Part shown: positions 34,976 to 45,967 of the stretch, piece by piece
Numbering within the stretch: position 1 is the stretch's first letter
Layout: each line of letters starts with the position of its first letter
Source: Petroclostridium sp. X23
GTDB taxonomy: Bacteria; Bacillota; Clostridia; SK-Y3
Direction: 5' to 3'
Assembly: GCF_030013905.1 (NCBI RefSeq)
Contig: NZ_CP124862.1
Coordinates: 2,297,051 to 2,361,050, forward strand
Length of the DNA: 64,000 nt
Position numbers and translations under genes: made by a program
Notes under the pieces: generated by a model
What the model was told of the DNA's origin: nothing
Databases searched by the model: none
What the model saw: only the letters and a program-made list of their open reading frames with translations

Positions 34976-35021
34976 CATACTAAAAAGAATAGCATTAACT
35001 CTTGCTATTCTTTTTAGTATG
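34976..35021. terminator. Bidirectional terminator between lysR and chemoreceptor gene
   Basis: Perfect 19-bp stem (CATACTAAAAAGAATAGCA and its complement) with an 8-nt loop; A and T runs inside both arms suit termination from both convergent genes. Confidence 0.9.
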
Positions 35022-35032
35022 CCTATTATAAC

Positions 35033-37231
35033 TTATATTTTAAACTTTTCAATGGATCTTGTTAACTGCCGTGCTGCGTCGCTCAATTCTTGTGCGAAAA
35101 CAGCCAGTTCCTCTATGCTCGACAATTGTTCCTCGGTAGAGGCGGTAATTTCTTCGGTGGATGCAGCCGTCTGCTGAGATACACTGGAAACATTATGCAT
35201 GATTAAAACCGCTTCATTTTTATTTCCTTCCATTTCAGCAATTCCCGACATAACCCCATCAACCGCTGCCTCCAAATTATTCATAGCCTCGGCAATCTGC
35301 TTGAATATAGAAATTGATGTAACAACCGATTGATTCTGAGATTTAACCGTTTCTTCCACTGATTTTGCCCTTTCCACCATCTGTGCTGTCTGCTGGTGAA
35401 TCGACTTAATAATAGAAGTTATCTCATGTGTCGCTTCCATAGACTGCCCTGCTAATTTTCGCACTTCATCGGCTACTACAGCAAAACCTCTTCCGGCTTT
35501 ACCGGCACGGGCAGCTTCAATAGCAGCATTCAAAGCCAGCAGCTTCGTTTGCTCTACGATGCCGTTGATAACCTTGTTTATCATATCGATAGACTTGGAC
35601 TGCTGCTGCAGCTGTTGAATATCGGACAAGATCACTCCAGTGATGGCTGTGGTCTCATGAGACTTTTTATCCAAATCCTCAATGGAAACTAATCCCTGCT
35701 GTACTAATTTACCAGTATTTTGAGAAACATGATGTATGCTCTTGGTATTATCGGATACATTATTAATTTTCAAAGCCAGCTTCTCCATCTTTCTGCTGCC
35801 TTGCTCCGCATCACCGGCCTGTTCTGACGAACCGCGCGAGATCTCCTGTATTGCCGACGATACTTCATGAGATGTGGTAGAAATCTCCTCAGATGTAGAC
35901 GCAACTGTCTCGGCAGAATGGGCTACCTTATTCGCAATCTCTACCACCTGCTGTATAATCTCCCTCATATTTGATATCATTTTTGCCATGCTTTGGGTAA
36001 GAATACCAAGCTCGTCCTTGCTGCGCGACACCGGATTAGCGGTTAAGTCTCCTCTGGAAGCACTGTCGGCAATATCTACGATATGACTGATCGTTTTACC
36101 CATGCGCATTGCCATGTACAACCCCATACCCATTGCAGCAATGGCAGCAAGTATTACTAGTCCCAGTGTCCATATTTTAATATCTCTTGCCGCAGCAAGA
36201 AGCTCGGAACGAGGGATAAGACCTATTAAAACATAACCATTCATATCTATTTTATTATAAACCATTAAATGGTCTTTTCCGTGATAAGACACTAATTTTG
36301 CATTACTTTGCTTTTCACTGTTCTGAATATCTTGATAGAAGCCTTGATTTACTATATCCGCTATGTCTTCCGACTTCTCTTTTTCCGCCGATGATGAAAT
36401 CACCCTTCCATCCGGACTGATCAGATGAATCGTACTGCCTTCTCCGAGATAAGTTCCGTCCAATAAATTATTAACAAAATCAAATTTTATATCCGCTATA
36501 AATATTGCATTAGATGCGGCACTGTTTGTTGACATAAATCTCATATCATCCAGAACGGCAATTGCGGACATCGAGTATGCTTTATCATACTCCCCCGATA
36601 CAAACTCATCGAATTCCTTATGGTCACCGCGCCATATAAGGAATCCCATATTAGCTTCGGCATCTTTATACCATGATGTTTGTCTCAGATCATCCACCTT
36701 TTCGTCTAAGGCCAATGTTGAAGATCCGACATGGTTTTGACCGTCTCTCAATATTTCTATTTTGGACAGGAACTGGCTCGCAAGTACCGTATTAACAAGA
36801 ATCTGCTTTGCTTTGTCCATGATCATATAATCGCCATACGGATTGTCACCTGTAATATTCCCTTGGCTGTCCACTATAATATCCGATTTTATATAATCAC
36901 GAATATCCCGGTTAGTCGTTAATTGCTGGTATGTATCCTGCACCATTTCGAATACCAGATCCAAATAATCACTCGTTTTTTTCATGGTTTCCTTGCTGCT
37001 TTCAATCGCTTTATGTTCGAGTGCATCCGATGCAAGCTTTTGAGAGATAATCCCCAAAGCACTAATGGGAATAATCATTACGAAGAAAGCGGCAATTAAC
37101 TTAACCCGTATACTGTGAAAATTCGAAATACCCACCTTATGATAAGCTGCTGCTTTAATAGTATTTTTAATTTTATGTCTCTGCTTAAAAAAACTACCTA
37201 TTTTATTAGCTAGTATATCAGGCAACTTCAT
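35033..37231 (-). CDS. Methyl-accepting chemotaxis protein (dCache type)
   Basis: The 732-residue chemoreceptor has a transmembrane helix at about 45-68, a ~290-residue extracytoplasmic sensor with dCache-like features, a second helix near 350-375 ([16 protein letters not shown]), a HAMP domain and a long signalling coiled coil. The hairpin tip [31 protein letters not shown] is shown here in part and is intact. AAGGAGG precedes two adjacent ATGs (37234 and 37231). It sits between lysR and citC, divergent from citC, so it may sense citrate or a related acid; this is from context. Confidence 0.9.
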   Translation of the reverse strand: MKLPDILANKIGSFFKQRHKIKNTIKAAAYHKVGISNFHSIRVKLIAAFFVMIIPISALGIISQKLASDALEHKAIESSKETMKKTSDYLDLVFEMVQDTYQQLTTNRDIRDYIKSDIIVDSQGNITGDNPYGDYMIMDKAKQILVNTVLASQFLSKIEILRDGQNHVGSSTLALDEKVDDLRQTSWYKDAEANMGFLIWRGDHKEFDEFVSGEYDKAYSMSAIAVLDDMRFMSTNSAASNAIFIADIKFDFVNNLLDGTYLGEGSTIHLISPDGRVISSSAEKEKSEDIADIVNQGFYQDIQNSEKQSNAKLVSYHGKDHLMVYNKIDMNGYVLIGLIPRSELLAAARDIKIWTLGLVILAAIAAMGMGLYMAMRMGKTISHIVDIADSASRGDLTANPVSRSKDELGILTQSMAKMISNMREIIQQVVEIANKVAHSAETVASTSEEISTTSHEVSSAIQEISRGSSEQAGDAEQGSRKMEKLALKINNVSDNTKSIHHVSQNTGKLVQQGLVSIEDLDKKSHETTAITGVILSDIQQLQQQSKSIDMINKVINGIVEQTKLLALNAAIEAARAGKAGRGFAVVADEVRKLAGQSMEATHEITSIIKSIHQQTAQMVERAKSVEETVKSQNQSVVTSISIFKQIAEAMNNLEAAVDGVMSGIAEMEGNKNEAVLIMHNVSSVSQQTAASTEEITASTEEQLSSIEELAVFAQELSDAARQLTRSIEKFKI

Positions 37232-37290
37232 CATAATTCCTCCTTGAAAATGATTAAGCAAACTAATAAATGCTTAAATCATAAAAATAT

Positions 37291-37497
37291 AAGAACGCCT
37301 TTCTTAGTTGCGTTAAAACAATGGTACCATTGCGAAGCTTAGGTATTTCTATTATCAAGAATATACATCTAAGTCTTTTGTATATTATTTATAAATAATC
37401 TTGTTTTTTTACTGTCCTGATTATATAATAGACACATGATATATGCAAATACTTAGTATTTCATACCCCCTATAACTTTTTTCTATATCAAATAAAG
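37291..37497 (+). promoter_or_regulatory. Duplicated regulatory module, copy 2 (before citC)
   Basis: Second copy of the 207-bp block. It keeps the palindrome CAATGGTACCATTG (37319-37332), the ATATACA-N11-TGTATAT dyad, the palindrome ATTATTTATAAATAAT (37384-37399) and the promoter TTGTTT (37401-37406), 17 bp, TATAAT (37424-37429). All mismatches avoid the central dyads and the -35/-10 boxes. Confidence 0.85.
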
Positions 37498-37509
37498 GAG
37501 GTTTTAGAT

Positions 37510-38517
37510 ATGATTGAAGAACGCCGTTTAACAAACATTAATCAGGCAAAAGACCTTATCGAAAGCTGCGGTCTATCTATAAATACTAATGTAGATTATA
37601 CTGTTGGCATATTTTTTCATGATGAATTAGTCGCAACCGGCTCACTTTCGGGAGATATGCTGCAAATGGTCGCTGTATCTCAACAGTTTCAAGGTGAGGA
37701 TTTATCTTCTGTTGTCATTACTCACTTGATTAAATACGCTTTTGAGATAGGAAAACACAATCTTTATCTTTTTACAAAACCGGAAAAAACAAATATATTT
37801 ACTCCTTTAGGTTTTGAAGTAGTGGCTGTAGCAAAACCCTATGCTGCACTGCTCGAATGGGGCCGGCCGGGTATCTCAGAATACTGCCATAATCTCAAAG
37901 CGCAAGCAGGCGCGACTTATGACAATACATGCGCTATCGTAATGAACTGCAATCCTTTTACATTAGGCCACCAATATTTGATTGAGACCGCTGCTTCCGT
38001 AAGCGGCAAAGTATTTATTTTAGCAGTACAAGAAGAGCTTTCGGCCTTTCCTTTTGATGTGCGTTATAAGCTAATGTGCGAAGGTACTGCACATCTCCCT
38101 AACGTTACTGTCATTCCCGGGGGAAGATATGTAGTTTCTTCTCTTACTTTCCCTTCTTATTTTACGAAAGATACACAACTTGCTAATGCACATTGTGCCA
38201 TAGATGTAGAAATATTTTTAAAACATATTGTACCTGCGCTCGGTATCAAGAAGCGTTACATAGGTACCGAGCCTTTTTCTCCGGTAACCGAAATATACAA
38301 CCGTACTATGAAAGAACGTCTTATTCCGGCAGGCATAGAAGTGGTAGAGCTACCACGGCTGGATAAGTCAGGTGCCGCCATCAGTGCATCCCGTGTTCGA
38401 GCGTTACTGGCACAAGGAAATATGGACGCTGTGAAAGAGCTTGTGCCAAGGTCTACCTACAACTATCTTATAAGCGATGCTGCCATACCAGTACTAAGCA
38501 AGCTACGAAAAGAATAA
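37510..38517 (+). CDS. citC: Citrate lyase ligase (acetate:SH-citrate lyase ligase)
   Basis: CitC activates citrate lyase by ATP-dependent acetylation of the prosthetic-group thiol. This 335-residue protein has an N-terminal GNAT-like domain (residues 1-115, with VAVSQQFQGEDLSSVVITHLI) and a C-terminal nucleotidyltransferase domain with MNCNPFTLGHQYLIE (the TxGH nucleotide-binding motif) and SASRVRALL. AAAGGAGG lies 8 nt before the ATG. It is apart from citDEF, on the other strand, under the second copy of the lysR promoter module. Confidence 0.95.
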   Translation: MIEERRLTNINQAKDLIESCGLSINTNVDYTVGIFFHDELVATGSLSGDMLQMVAVSQQFQGEDLSSVVITHLIKYAFEIGKHNLYLFTKPEKTNIFTPLGFEVVAVAKPYAALLEWGRPGISEYCHNLKAQAGATYDNTCAIVMNCNPFTLGHQYLIETAASVSGKVFILAVQEELSAFPFDVRYKLMCEGTAHLPNVTVIPGGRYVVSSLTFPSYFTKDTQLANAHCAIDVEIFLKHIVPALGIKKRYIGTEPFSPVTEIYNRTMKERLIPAGIEVVELPRLDKSGAAISASRVRALLAQGNMDAVKELVPRSTYNYLISDAAIPVLSKLRKE

Positions 38518-38540
38518 AAGCAGGCGATCGCCTGCTTTTT
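38516..38540 (+). terminator. Intrinsic terminator of citC
   Basis: AAAAGCAGGCGATCGCCTGC forms a perfect stem followed by TTTTT; it begins within the citC stop codon. Confidence 0.9.
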
Positions 38541-38637
38541 ATATTAAAAATCCATATTTTCTAAATTTTCTACTCTCTTATAATATTACATTTCATATAT
38601 ATCATTATTATGTACGTTTAAAACATATATTTGCCGA

Positions 38638-39786
<1,149 letters not shown>

Positions 39787-39851
39787 TTAATATAGGTAAC
39801 TACATTGATAATTATAAATTCATCACTTATATACCCTGCAAGCTGTTCTAG

Positions 39852-39916
39852 GGGTGGACAGAGTCATCCACCCGCTATACGATCACCTTATCTGCGGGCA
39901 GACAGAGTCGTCTGCC
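39852..39916. repeat. Two tandem GC-rich hairpins
   Basis: GGGTGGA...TCCACCC (39852-39873) and GGGCAGAC...GTCTGCCC (39896-39916) each enclose a loop with AGAGTC. The pair lies between mnmA and the HD-domain gene in otherwise AT-rich DNA. Confidence 0.65.
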
Positions 39917-40018
39917 CCTACGGGATCTTAATTGTTAGCTTAATATATAACTTGGTAAATTATAAATCTAAAGTTTGTTATCTATATTTTAATTATTCCC
40001 TCTATCCATCAATCTTAC

Positions 40019-40609
40019 TTATTTTATTACGCCTTTATCCACATATTCCCGGATCATCTTTTTCGCATACTCCCACAACGCAGGTGCCCCTTCTTCAATG
40101 GGCTGATTGCGTGCAATGATCATATCACTGCTGATATTGTGCTTGGTCCATGTATGTCCATCAGTATTGTAATTATGAATCAACGGCTGCAGTCTATCCA
40201 GCGCAGCGGCAAACCTTGCCTCCGGACTTATCCTCTCTTCAAATTCATCCCAGAGATCCCGTATTTCTTTTGCCTGGTCCGACGGCAGCATATTAAATAT
40301 CCGGTCAGCAGCTTTCTGCTCCCGGCATGCCTTATCTTCATTTCCTTTTTCATCATAACAGAAGGTATCACCGGCATCGATTTCTACCAGATCATGTATC
40401 AGCACCATTTTAACAACACGCTGAACATCAATGTTTTTTTCCGCTGCGTATTCCGACAGCAGAATAGCCATCACCGCCAAATGCCAGGAATGCTCCGCAT
40501 CGTTTTCATTTCTTGATTTATTCATCAAGATGGTCTGCCGGAAGATGTGCTTAAGCTTATCAATTTCTACAATGAATTCTATCTGTTTTTTTAATCTTTC
40601 ATCAATCAT
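40019..40609 (-). CDS. HD-domain phosphohydrolase (YfbR/HD_3-like)
   Basis: The 196-residue metal-dependent phosphohydrolase has the HD-domain ligands AEHSWHLA (His), LIHDLVEIDAGD (His-Asp) and AAALDRLQPL (final Asp). The layout matches the HD_3 / 5'-deoxynucleotidase YfbR-like group, which dephosphorylates nucleoside monophosphates. Substrate not proven. ATG at 40609 with GAGAGG 6 nt upstream, 3 bp after the hom stop, so it is translated from the hom transcript. Confidence 0.85.
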   Translation of the reverse strand: MIDERLKKQIEFIVEIDKLKHIFRQTILMNKSRNENDAEHSWHLAVMAILLSEYAAEKNIDVQRVVKMVLIHDLVEIDAGDTFCYDEKGNEDKACREQKAADRIFNMLPSDQAKEIRDLWDEFEERISPEARFAAALDRLQPLIHNYNTDGHTWTKHNISSDMIIARNQPIEEGAPALWEYAKKMIREYVDKGVIK

Positions 40610-40612
40610 TTG

Positions 40613-41896
40613 CTACCTCTCTACCCGAATAACATTCTCTATCTGAAGAACATCTTCATCTTTTCCGATGTCATCTAACGCTTTTTTGATGGATTGTTCT
40701 TTTGCATGGTGGCTTACAAAAATCAACGGCACTACATCCTTGTTGTGGTCTTTTTGAATCACTGAAGCAATACTTACTTCGTGCTTGCCGAGTATCCCCG
40801 CTATTTTTGCCAGTACGCCCGGTTTATCCTTTACTGTGAGCCTGATAAAGAACTCTGTTTCCCAATCATCCTCAAACCGTACCTGCCAGGAAGCCTTGTT
40901 CTCGTTATAGAAAGTTGTGTATCGATGATTGTTTTCTTGATGGCATGCCGTAATGATATCCGATACGATAGCACTTCCGGTTGGAAGGTCACCCGCACCA
41001 CGACCGTATAGCATCAAGTTTCCTACCGCGTCTCCTTTTATAAATACCGCGTTATATGATTCCCGAACAGCAGCAAGAGGATGGCTGACCGGAATAAATG
41101 TCGGATGAACCCGCGCTTGAATATCTGTTCCATTCTTTTTGGCAATAGCCAGCAAACGAATCGCATATCCAAGTTCTTTTCCGTAAGCAATATCTTCTGC
41201 CGTAATTTTTGTGATCCCTTCCCTATAGATATTATCTATGGGCACCTTCGCGTGAAAAGCGATAGATGATAGGATAGATAACTTGTACATTGCATCAAAT
41301 CCTTCTATATCCGCCGTAGGGTCAGGCTCTGCATACCCCAATCTCTGTGCTTCCGCCAGTACATCGTGGAAGTCACGGCCTTCTTCGGACATTTTAGTGA
41401 GAATATAGTTGGTCGTTCCATTGATAATCCCCATCACTTCATAAACTTTATTTGCCTGCAAGGATTCGCTCATAACCTTGATGACAGGAATACCCCCGGC
41501 TACGCTTGCTTCATAGTATAATCCGGCTCCATTATTCTGTGCAGCTTTCTCCAGTTCCGGCCAATGACGTGCCATTAATTCCTTATTTGCCGTAACCACT
41601 GTCTTCTTATTCTCCAATGCTGATAAGATATACTGTTTCGCAGGGTCTATTCCTCCCATAAATTCGGCTACGATAGAGATTTCCGGATCATTAATAATAT
41701 CTTGAATATTATCGGTGAATAGAGACTCATCCGCTTGCACATCTCTTTTTTTATTTGTATCTCTTACTAATATTTTTTTTACCTCTATCTCAAAGCCTTC
41801 TCTATGAGAAATTTCATTTCCGGTTTCCTGAAGTATTTTGTACGCGCCTGTTCCGACATTTCCGAATCCTAAAAAACCTACTTTGATCTTATCCAT
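40613..41896 (-). CDS. hom: Homoserine dehydrogenase
   Basis: Hom reduces aspartate semialdehyde to homoserine in Thr/Met biosynthesis. The 427-residue protein has a Rossmann motif VGFLGFGNVGTGAYKIL, the family block GINGTTNYILTKM followed by AEPDPTADIEG, and a C-terminal ACT domain (RLTVKDKPGVLAKIAGIL) for feedback control by an amino acid, normally threonine. I chose ATG 41896, with GGAG 9 nt upstream; an ATG at 41911 is possible but has no site. A strong promoter lies at 41928-41955. Co-transcribed with the HD-domain gene. Confidence 0.95.
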   Translation of the reverse strand: MDKIKVGFLGFGNVGTGAYKILQETGNEISHREGFEIEVKKILVRDTNKKRDVQADESLFTDNIQDIINDPEISIVAEFMGGIDPAKQYILSALENKKTVVTANKELMARHWPELEKAAQNNGAGLYYEASVAGGIPVIKVMSESLQANKVYEVMGIINGTTNYILTKMSEEGRDFHDVLAEAQRLGYAEPDPTADIEGFDAMYKLSILSSIAFHAKVPIDNIYREGITKITAEDIAYGKELGYAIRLLAIAKKNGTDIQARVHPTFIPVSHPLAAVRESYNAVFIKGDAVGNLMLYGRGAGDLPTGSAIVSDIITACHQENNHRYTTFYNENKASWQVRFEDDWETEFFIRLTVKDKPGVLAKIAGILGKHEVSIASVIQKDHNKDVVPLIFVSHHAKEQSIKKALDDIGKDEDVLQIENVIRVER

Positions 41897-41927
41897 ACCA
41901 ATCATCTCCATTTTTTTTGTTGCACAT

Positions 41928-41955
41928 ATTATACCCTATTCACTCTATTTGTCAA
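41928..41955 (-). promoter_or_regulatory. Sigma-A-type promoter of hom
   Basis: Consensus TTGACA (41950-41955) and TATAAT (41928-41933) on the minus strand, 16-bp spacer, directly after the phoU terminator. Confidence 0.8.
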
Positions 41956-41975
41956 CCATAAACAGCTTAAAAACA

Positions 41976-42027
41976 AAATTCAAAAAGTTCTATTGATCAT
42001 TGCTAATCAATAGAACTTTTTGAATTT
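41976..42027 (-). terminator. Intrinsic terminator of the pst-phoU operon
   Basis: Perfect 22-bp stem (AAATTCAAAAAGTTCTATTG core) with an 8-nt loop, followed on the minus strand by TTTTGTTTTT. It lies 14 bp after the phoU stop. Confidence 0.92.
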
Positions 42028-42041
42028 CAATAATCTTCTTA

Positions 42042-42698
42042 TCAGTTCATTCCCTTATGGTGCCCTGTCACATGGAATACTACCCACTCCCCAATATTGG
42101 TAGCGTGATCCGCCATTCTCTCAAGATACTTGGCGACAAACATAAAACATGTGCCTTGATATATAAATGCTTGATTCTGTTTCATCATTTCTTGTAACTC
42201 TGCAATAATGTCATCAAAGTGCTTGTCTACGATATCATCTTCTGCGCAAGCGGTCTTTGCTTTTTCAATATCTTTTTCAACATAAGCTTCGATCGTCTCT
42301 CTTACCATTTTCTTAACCTGATCTGCCATGATAGGAATATGCTCAATCTGTTTTTTATAAGGCTCATCCGCTAACTTAATAATATACTCACAGATATCCG
42401 CGCAATGATCTGCGATTCTTTCTAAATCGGTTATCATTTTCAGGACCGATGTAATGAGTCTTAAATCTCTCGCAATGGGCTGCTGTCTGGCGATTATCAT
42501 CAGACATTGTGCTTCAATCGTACTTTCCATATGATCTATAACATCATCTCTCTCAATGATTTCTTTTGCTAATGCTATGTTTTGCTCCTTTAATGCTACA
42601 ATCGTATCATCCATGGATTGCTCAATGATACGTCCCATTTTGAGCAAATCATTATGAAGCTCTTTTAGTTCTTTCTCAAATTCGTGGCGATGCGGCAT
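42042..42698 (-). CDS. phoU: PhoU, phosphate signalling regulator
   Basis: PhoU links the Pst transporter to Pho-regulon control. The 218-residue, all-helical protein has two PhoU repeats, each with the metal-binding E/D-x3-D pattern: TDLERIADHCADIC and YLERMADHATNIGEWV. It follows pstB by 81 bp and ends at the operon terminator. Start ATG at 42698 with AAGGGAA upstream. No phoR/phoP pair is in the window. Confidence 0.95.
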   Translation of the reverse strand: MPHRHEFEKELKELHNDLLKMGRIIEQSMDDTIVALKEQNIALAKEIIERDDVIDHMESTIEAQCLMIIARQQPIARDLRLITSVLKMITDLERIADHCADICEYIIKLADEPYKKQIEHIPIMADQVKKMVRETIEAYVEKDIEKAKTACAEDDIVDKHFDDIIAELQEMMKQNQAFIYQGTCFMFVAKYLERMADHATNIGEWVVFHVTGHHKGMN

Positions 42699-42779
42699 AT
42701 GTTTTCATTCCCTTCCATTTTTCTATAATCCCATATTCTAAGATTGTTGCAACCATAAAAAATAATACTTGATTATTTT

Positions 42780-43535
42780 TCATCCGAATCTTCCGGTAAT
42801 ATAATCTTCGGTGCGCTGCTCCTGGGGATTACTAAAGATTTTTACCGTTTTATCATATTCGATCACTTCTCCATTAAGAAAGAACGCAGTATTATCGGAT
42901 ATACGGCCGGCCTGCTGCATATTGTGGGTAACGATAATAATTGTATAGTTTTCTTTTAATTCGGATGCCAAATCCTCAATCTTCAAGGTAGATATAGGGT
43001 CCAGCGCCGAGGTCGGCTCATCCATTAAAAGCACTTCAGGTTCTACCGCAAGCGCTCTGGCAATGCAGAGTCTCTGCTGCTGGCCGCCTGAAAGGCCAAG
43101 CGCATTCTTCTTTAACCGATCCTTCACTTCATCCCATATCGCCGCAGCCTTTAAGCTTTTTTCAACAATTTCGTCCAATACGGACTTCTTGCCGATACCA
43201 TGTATTCTAGGTCCATAAGCAACATTATCATAGATACTCATCGGAAAAGGATTAGGCTTTTGAAACACCATGCCTACACGTTTTCTTAACTTTATCACAT
43301 CAATATCTCCATAGATATCTTGCCCATCCAATTTAACTTCTCCGATAATTTTACACCCTTCTACCATATCATTCATACGATTTAAAGTTTTTATAAAGGT
43401 AGATTTTCCGCAGCCTGAAGGACCGATAAATGCGGTAATCTCCTTCTCCGGTATATCCATGTCAATTGATTTTAGTGCCTGAAAATCGCTATAAAATAAG
43501 TCCAAATTTTTTATTGAAAACTTTGCAACACTCAT
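42780..43535 (-). CDS. pstB: PstB, phosphate ABC transporter ATPase
   Basis: The 251-residue ATPase energises phosphate import. Walker [10 protein letters not shown] (about residues 38-46), signature LSGGQQQR, Walker [13 protein letters not shown] and switch His in VTHNMQQA are present. [20 protein letters not shown] and [20 protein letters not shown] are PstB-specific. AAAGGAG precedes the ATG. It follows the chemoreceptor gene by only 29 bp, so the two share a message. Confidence 0.97.
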   Translation of the reverse strand: MSVAKFSIKNLDLFYSDFQALKSIDMDIPEKEITAFIGPSGCGKSTFIKTLNRMNDMVEGCKIIGEVKLDGQDIYGDIDVIKLRKRVGMVFQKPNPFPMSIYDNVAYGPRIHGIGKKSVLDEIVEKSLKAAAIWDEVKDRLKKNALGLSGGQQQRLCIARALAVEPEVLLMDEPTSALDPISTLKIEDLASELKENYTIIIVTHNMQQAGRISDNTAFFLNGEVIEYDKTVKIFSNPQEQRTEDYITGRFG

Positions 43536-43564
43536 TCGTGATACTCCTTTGCTAATATATTAAA

Positions 43565-45775
43565 TTATAGTTTAAATACTCCTACTAGTTTTTGAAGGTT
43601 CTGGGCTAGCAAATCCAGATTATGCGTAGCGGTAGATATTTCCTCTATGGAAGCAGTTTGTTCTTGTACAGATGCAGACACTTGCTCCGCATTAGCAGAG
43701 TTTTGCTCACTCACCGCAACCAATCTATGGATTTCATCCTCTACTTCTAATCTCATTCTATCTATCATTAAGCGTGATTCATTTAAAACATGTACCTGAG
43801 ATTGCGCTCCCTTAATTGCTTGAATAATTTCTAAATATTTCTCTTTGGTTAAGCTCACGCTGCTCATTTGTTCTTCGGAAATATGGATCAGATTTTCTAC
43901 TGTCCCTTCTACCTCTTCAGTGTCTTGACGCAATTCATCGATTATTCTATTAATGGTTACGGTAGCCTCTCTCGATTGTTCCGCCAGTTTTCTTATTTCA
44001 TCTGCAACTACCCCAAATCCTCTGCCATGTTCTCCTGCCCTTGCTGCTTCTATAGAAGCATTTAAAGAAAGCAAATTCGTTCTATCGGCTATGTCCATGA
44101 TCAGTCTGCTGGCATTTTCTATTTTTTTGGAACTTTCATGTGACTTAAAGATACTTACATGAACTTCTCTATTCGCCTCATTGGATTGTTTGTTGGCTAT
44201 AGTCAAAACCTCTATAACCTCTAGTCCATCATCTGCCAACCTTCCAACATCATTGGCAGCTTTGGTCATTTGCTCTAAGTTCTCATGATCTGTCAACAAT
44301 ATATTACTTAATTCTCTTGTTTTATTAAAGCTTTCTTCTGCACTCCGCGCTTGCTCTAACGATCCCTTGGCTATTTCACTCACTGCTTTAGCCACCTCAT
44401 CGGCAGACCTGGAAGAATTCTGTGAGTTATTTTTTAAATCCTTTGATGAAGTTGCAACATCATAGGAAGATTTTTCAACCTCTTTAATAATACTCTTTAA
44501 ATTATTTACAATCTTTACGATTGCTCTTTCTAAATCTCCAATTTCATCTTTTCTATTAAGTTCATCTCCCCCAATGGGTATTTCCAAGTTATAATCAGCT
44601 ATTTTATTAGTAATATCTATAACTCCACGAATAGGTTTACTAATCGATAAAGAGATTTTAACAGCAAGAAGCGAAGATATCAATATGATGATAGAAGCCA
44701 TAATCAACAAACTTCTACGAAGGTGTATAATTACCCCAAGTGCCTCATCTTCTTCAATTTCGATAACAAGTCCGACAAAGCGGTCACCAATTTTTGATAC
44801 CGATAAAGTTCCTAAAACTTTTTCTCCCATATAGCTCTTATAACTTTTTGTTTGGTTAAACTGTAAATCTCCATTGGCAACGGGTTCAGACAATATCTCT
44901 ACAACTTCAGTTTGAAGAACTTCATTTAAAGCCGCACTATTCACATAGGGCTCTTTCATGGTATTTGTAAGAAGTAAACCTTTTGAATCTATTAAATAGG
45001 AGTCTCCGGTTATGCCGATCTTGTCAATTCCATTTTGGACTATAGTATTGATAGCCCCTTGGTTTAATACTATATTTAAGGTACCGATAGGTACATGATC
45101 ATTCGTATTGGAATACGAATAAACCGGAGTAGCTAATACCATGATATTATCATCTATAAAACTATTGCGAAATACTTCCGACCAATTTTGTTCTCCTGCC
45201 ATCGCTTTATTGCTAAAATCTCCCGAAAAAACAAGAGGTGCAATATCTATCTTATCATAGTTAATACTAAAACACACTTCTCCATATTTATTCGTTAAAA
45301 AAATATCTGTGTATTTATATTTTCCCAAAGCAGTATTTAATAAATTTTTAAAATCATCCAAGACTTTTTCATTCTCATCTTCACTCATACTGAAGCTATT
45401 AATCTTCTCAATACCTTCGCGCATAATTCTTGATTGGGCCAATAATTTTGCGTCACCTTCTCTGGTATAAAAATATTGATTAATTCTTTCATTGGTCAAT
45501 GTAGTATATAATTGATTTCCTTTAAAAATTTCATTTTTGATTTGATTACTGGAATGGTTTATGTTTAACCAGCTCAAAACCATAATTGGTAATAAGCTGG
45601 TTAGAATAACCATTACTAGCAGCTTATTACTCATTTTTAAATTATTTAGACCAAGAAAATCTTTGATATCTTTCATAAATTTGATCTTTTCGATAAGTTT
45701 AATATTTTTAAATAAATTTTTGATGTTATAATCCTTTTTATGTGTATCTTTTTTATTATTTATCATATGTTCCAT
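43565..45775 (-). CDS. Methyl-accepting chemotaxis protein inside the pst operon
   Basis: The 736-residue chemoreceptor has a transmembrane helix near residues 50-70 ([19 protein letters not shown]), a ~270-residue extracytoplasmic dCache-like sensor, a second helix near 355-375, HAMP, and a signalling domain with the intact tip [20 protein letters not shown] and [19 protein letters not shown] lies 7 nt before the ATG. It lies between pstA and pstB in the same direction, and is preceded by 11-bp-period TTAAYA repeats like a Pho box. It is most simply a phosphate-controlled, perhaps phosphate-sensing, receptor. Confidence 0.92.
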   Translation of the reverse strand: MEHMINNKKDTHKKDYNIKNLFKNIKLIEKIKFMKDIKDFLGLNNLKMSNKLLVMVILTSLLPIMVLSWLNINHSSNQIKNEIFKGNQLYTTLTNERINQYFYTREGDAKLLAQSRIMREGIEKINSFSMSEDENEKVLDDFKNLLNTALGKYKYTDIFLTNKYGEVCFSINYDKIDIAPLVFSGDFSNKAMAGEQNWSEVFRNSFIDDNIMVLATPVYSYSNTNDHVPIGTLNIVLNQGAINTIVQNGIDKIGITGDSYLIDSKGLLLTNTMKEPYVNSAALNEVLQTEVVEILSEPVANGDLQFNQTKSYKSYMGEKVLGTLSVSKIGDRFVGLVIEIEEDEALGVIIHLRRSLLIMASIIILISSLLAVKISLSISKPIRGVIDITNKIADYNLEIPIGGDELNRKDEIGDLERAIVKIVNNLKSIIKEVEKSSYDVATSSKDLKNNSQNSSRSADEVAKAVSEIAKGSLEQARSAEESFNKTRELSNILLTDHENLEQMTKAANDVGRLADDGLEVIEVLTIANKQSNEANREVHVSIFKSHESSKKIENASRLIMDIADRTNLLSLNASIEAARAGEHGRGFGVVADEIRKLAEQSREATVTINRIIDELRQDTEEVEGTVENLIHISEEQMSSVSLTKEKYLEIIQAIKGAQSQVHVLNESRLMIDRMRLEVEDEIHRLVAVSEQNSANAEQVSASVQEQTASIEEISTATHNLDLLAQNLQKLVGVFKL

Positions 45776-45824
45776 CTAAAATCCCCCTAATGGTCTCCAC
45801 AGCTGATTCTTTTAAAACAAATTT

Positions 45825-45873
45825 ATCATATTAATTGCAACGATGTGTTAATTCTATATTAATTCTGTATTAA
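45825..45873 (-). promoter_or_regulatory. Pho-box-like direct repeats before the pst chemoreceptor
   Basis: On the minus strand TTAATA (45868-45873), TTAATA (45857-45862), TTAACA (45846-45851) and TTGCAA (45835-45840) follow each other with an exact 11-bp period, ahead of a TATGAT -10-like box (45825-45830). This matches the TTWAYA repeat form of PhoP boxes in Firmicutes. Confidence 0.6.
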
Positions 45874-45967
45874 TTCTTTCAGAATAATCTGAATCAAATC
45901 TCTGTGAGGACCTTTTGTAAACAACAGAACAATATAATAAATTAAGAAGTTATTATATTACTGTTCC

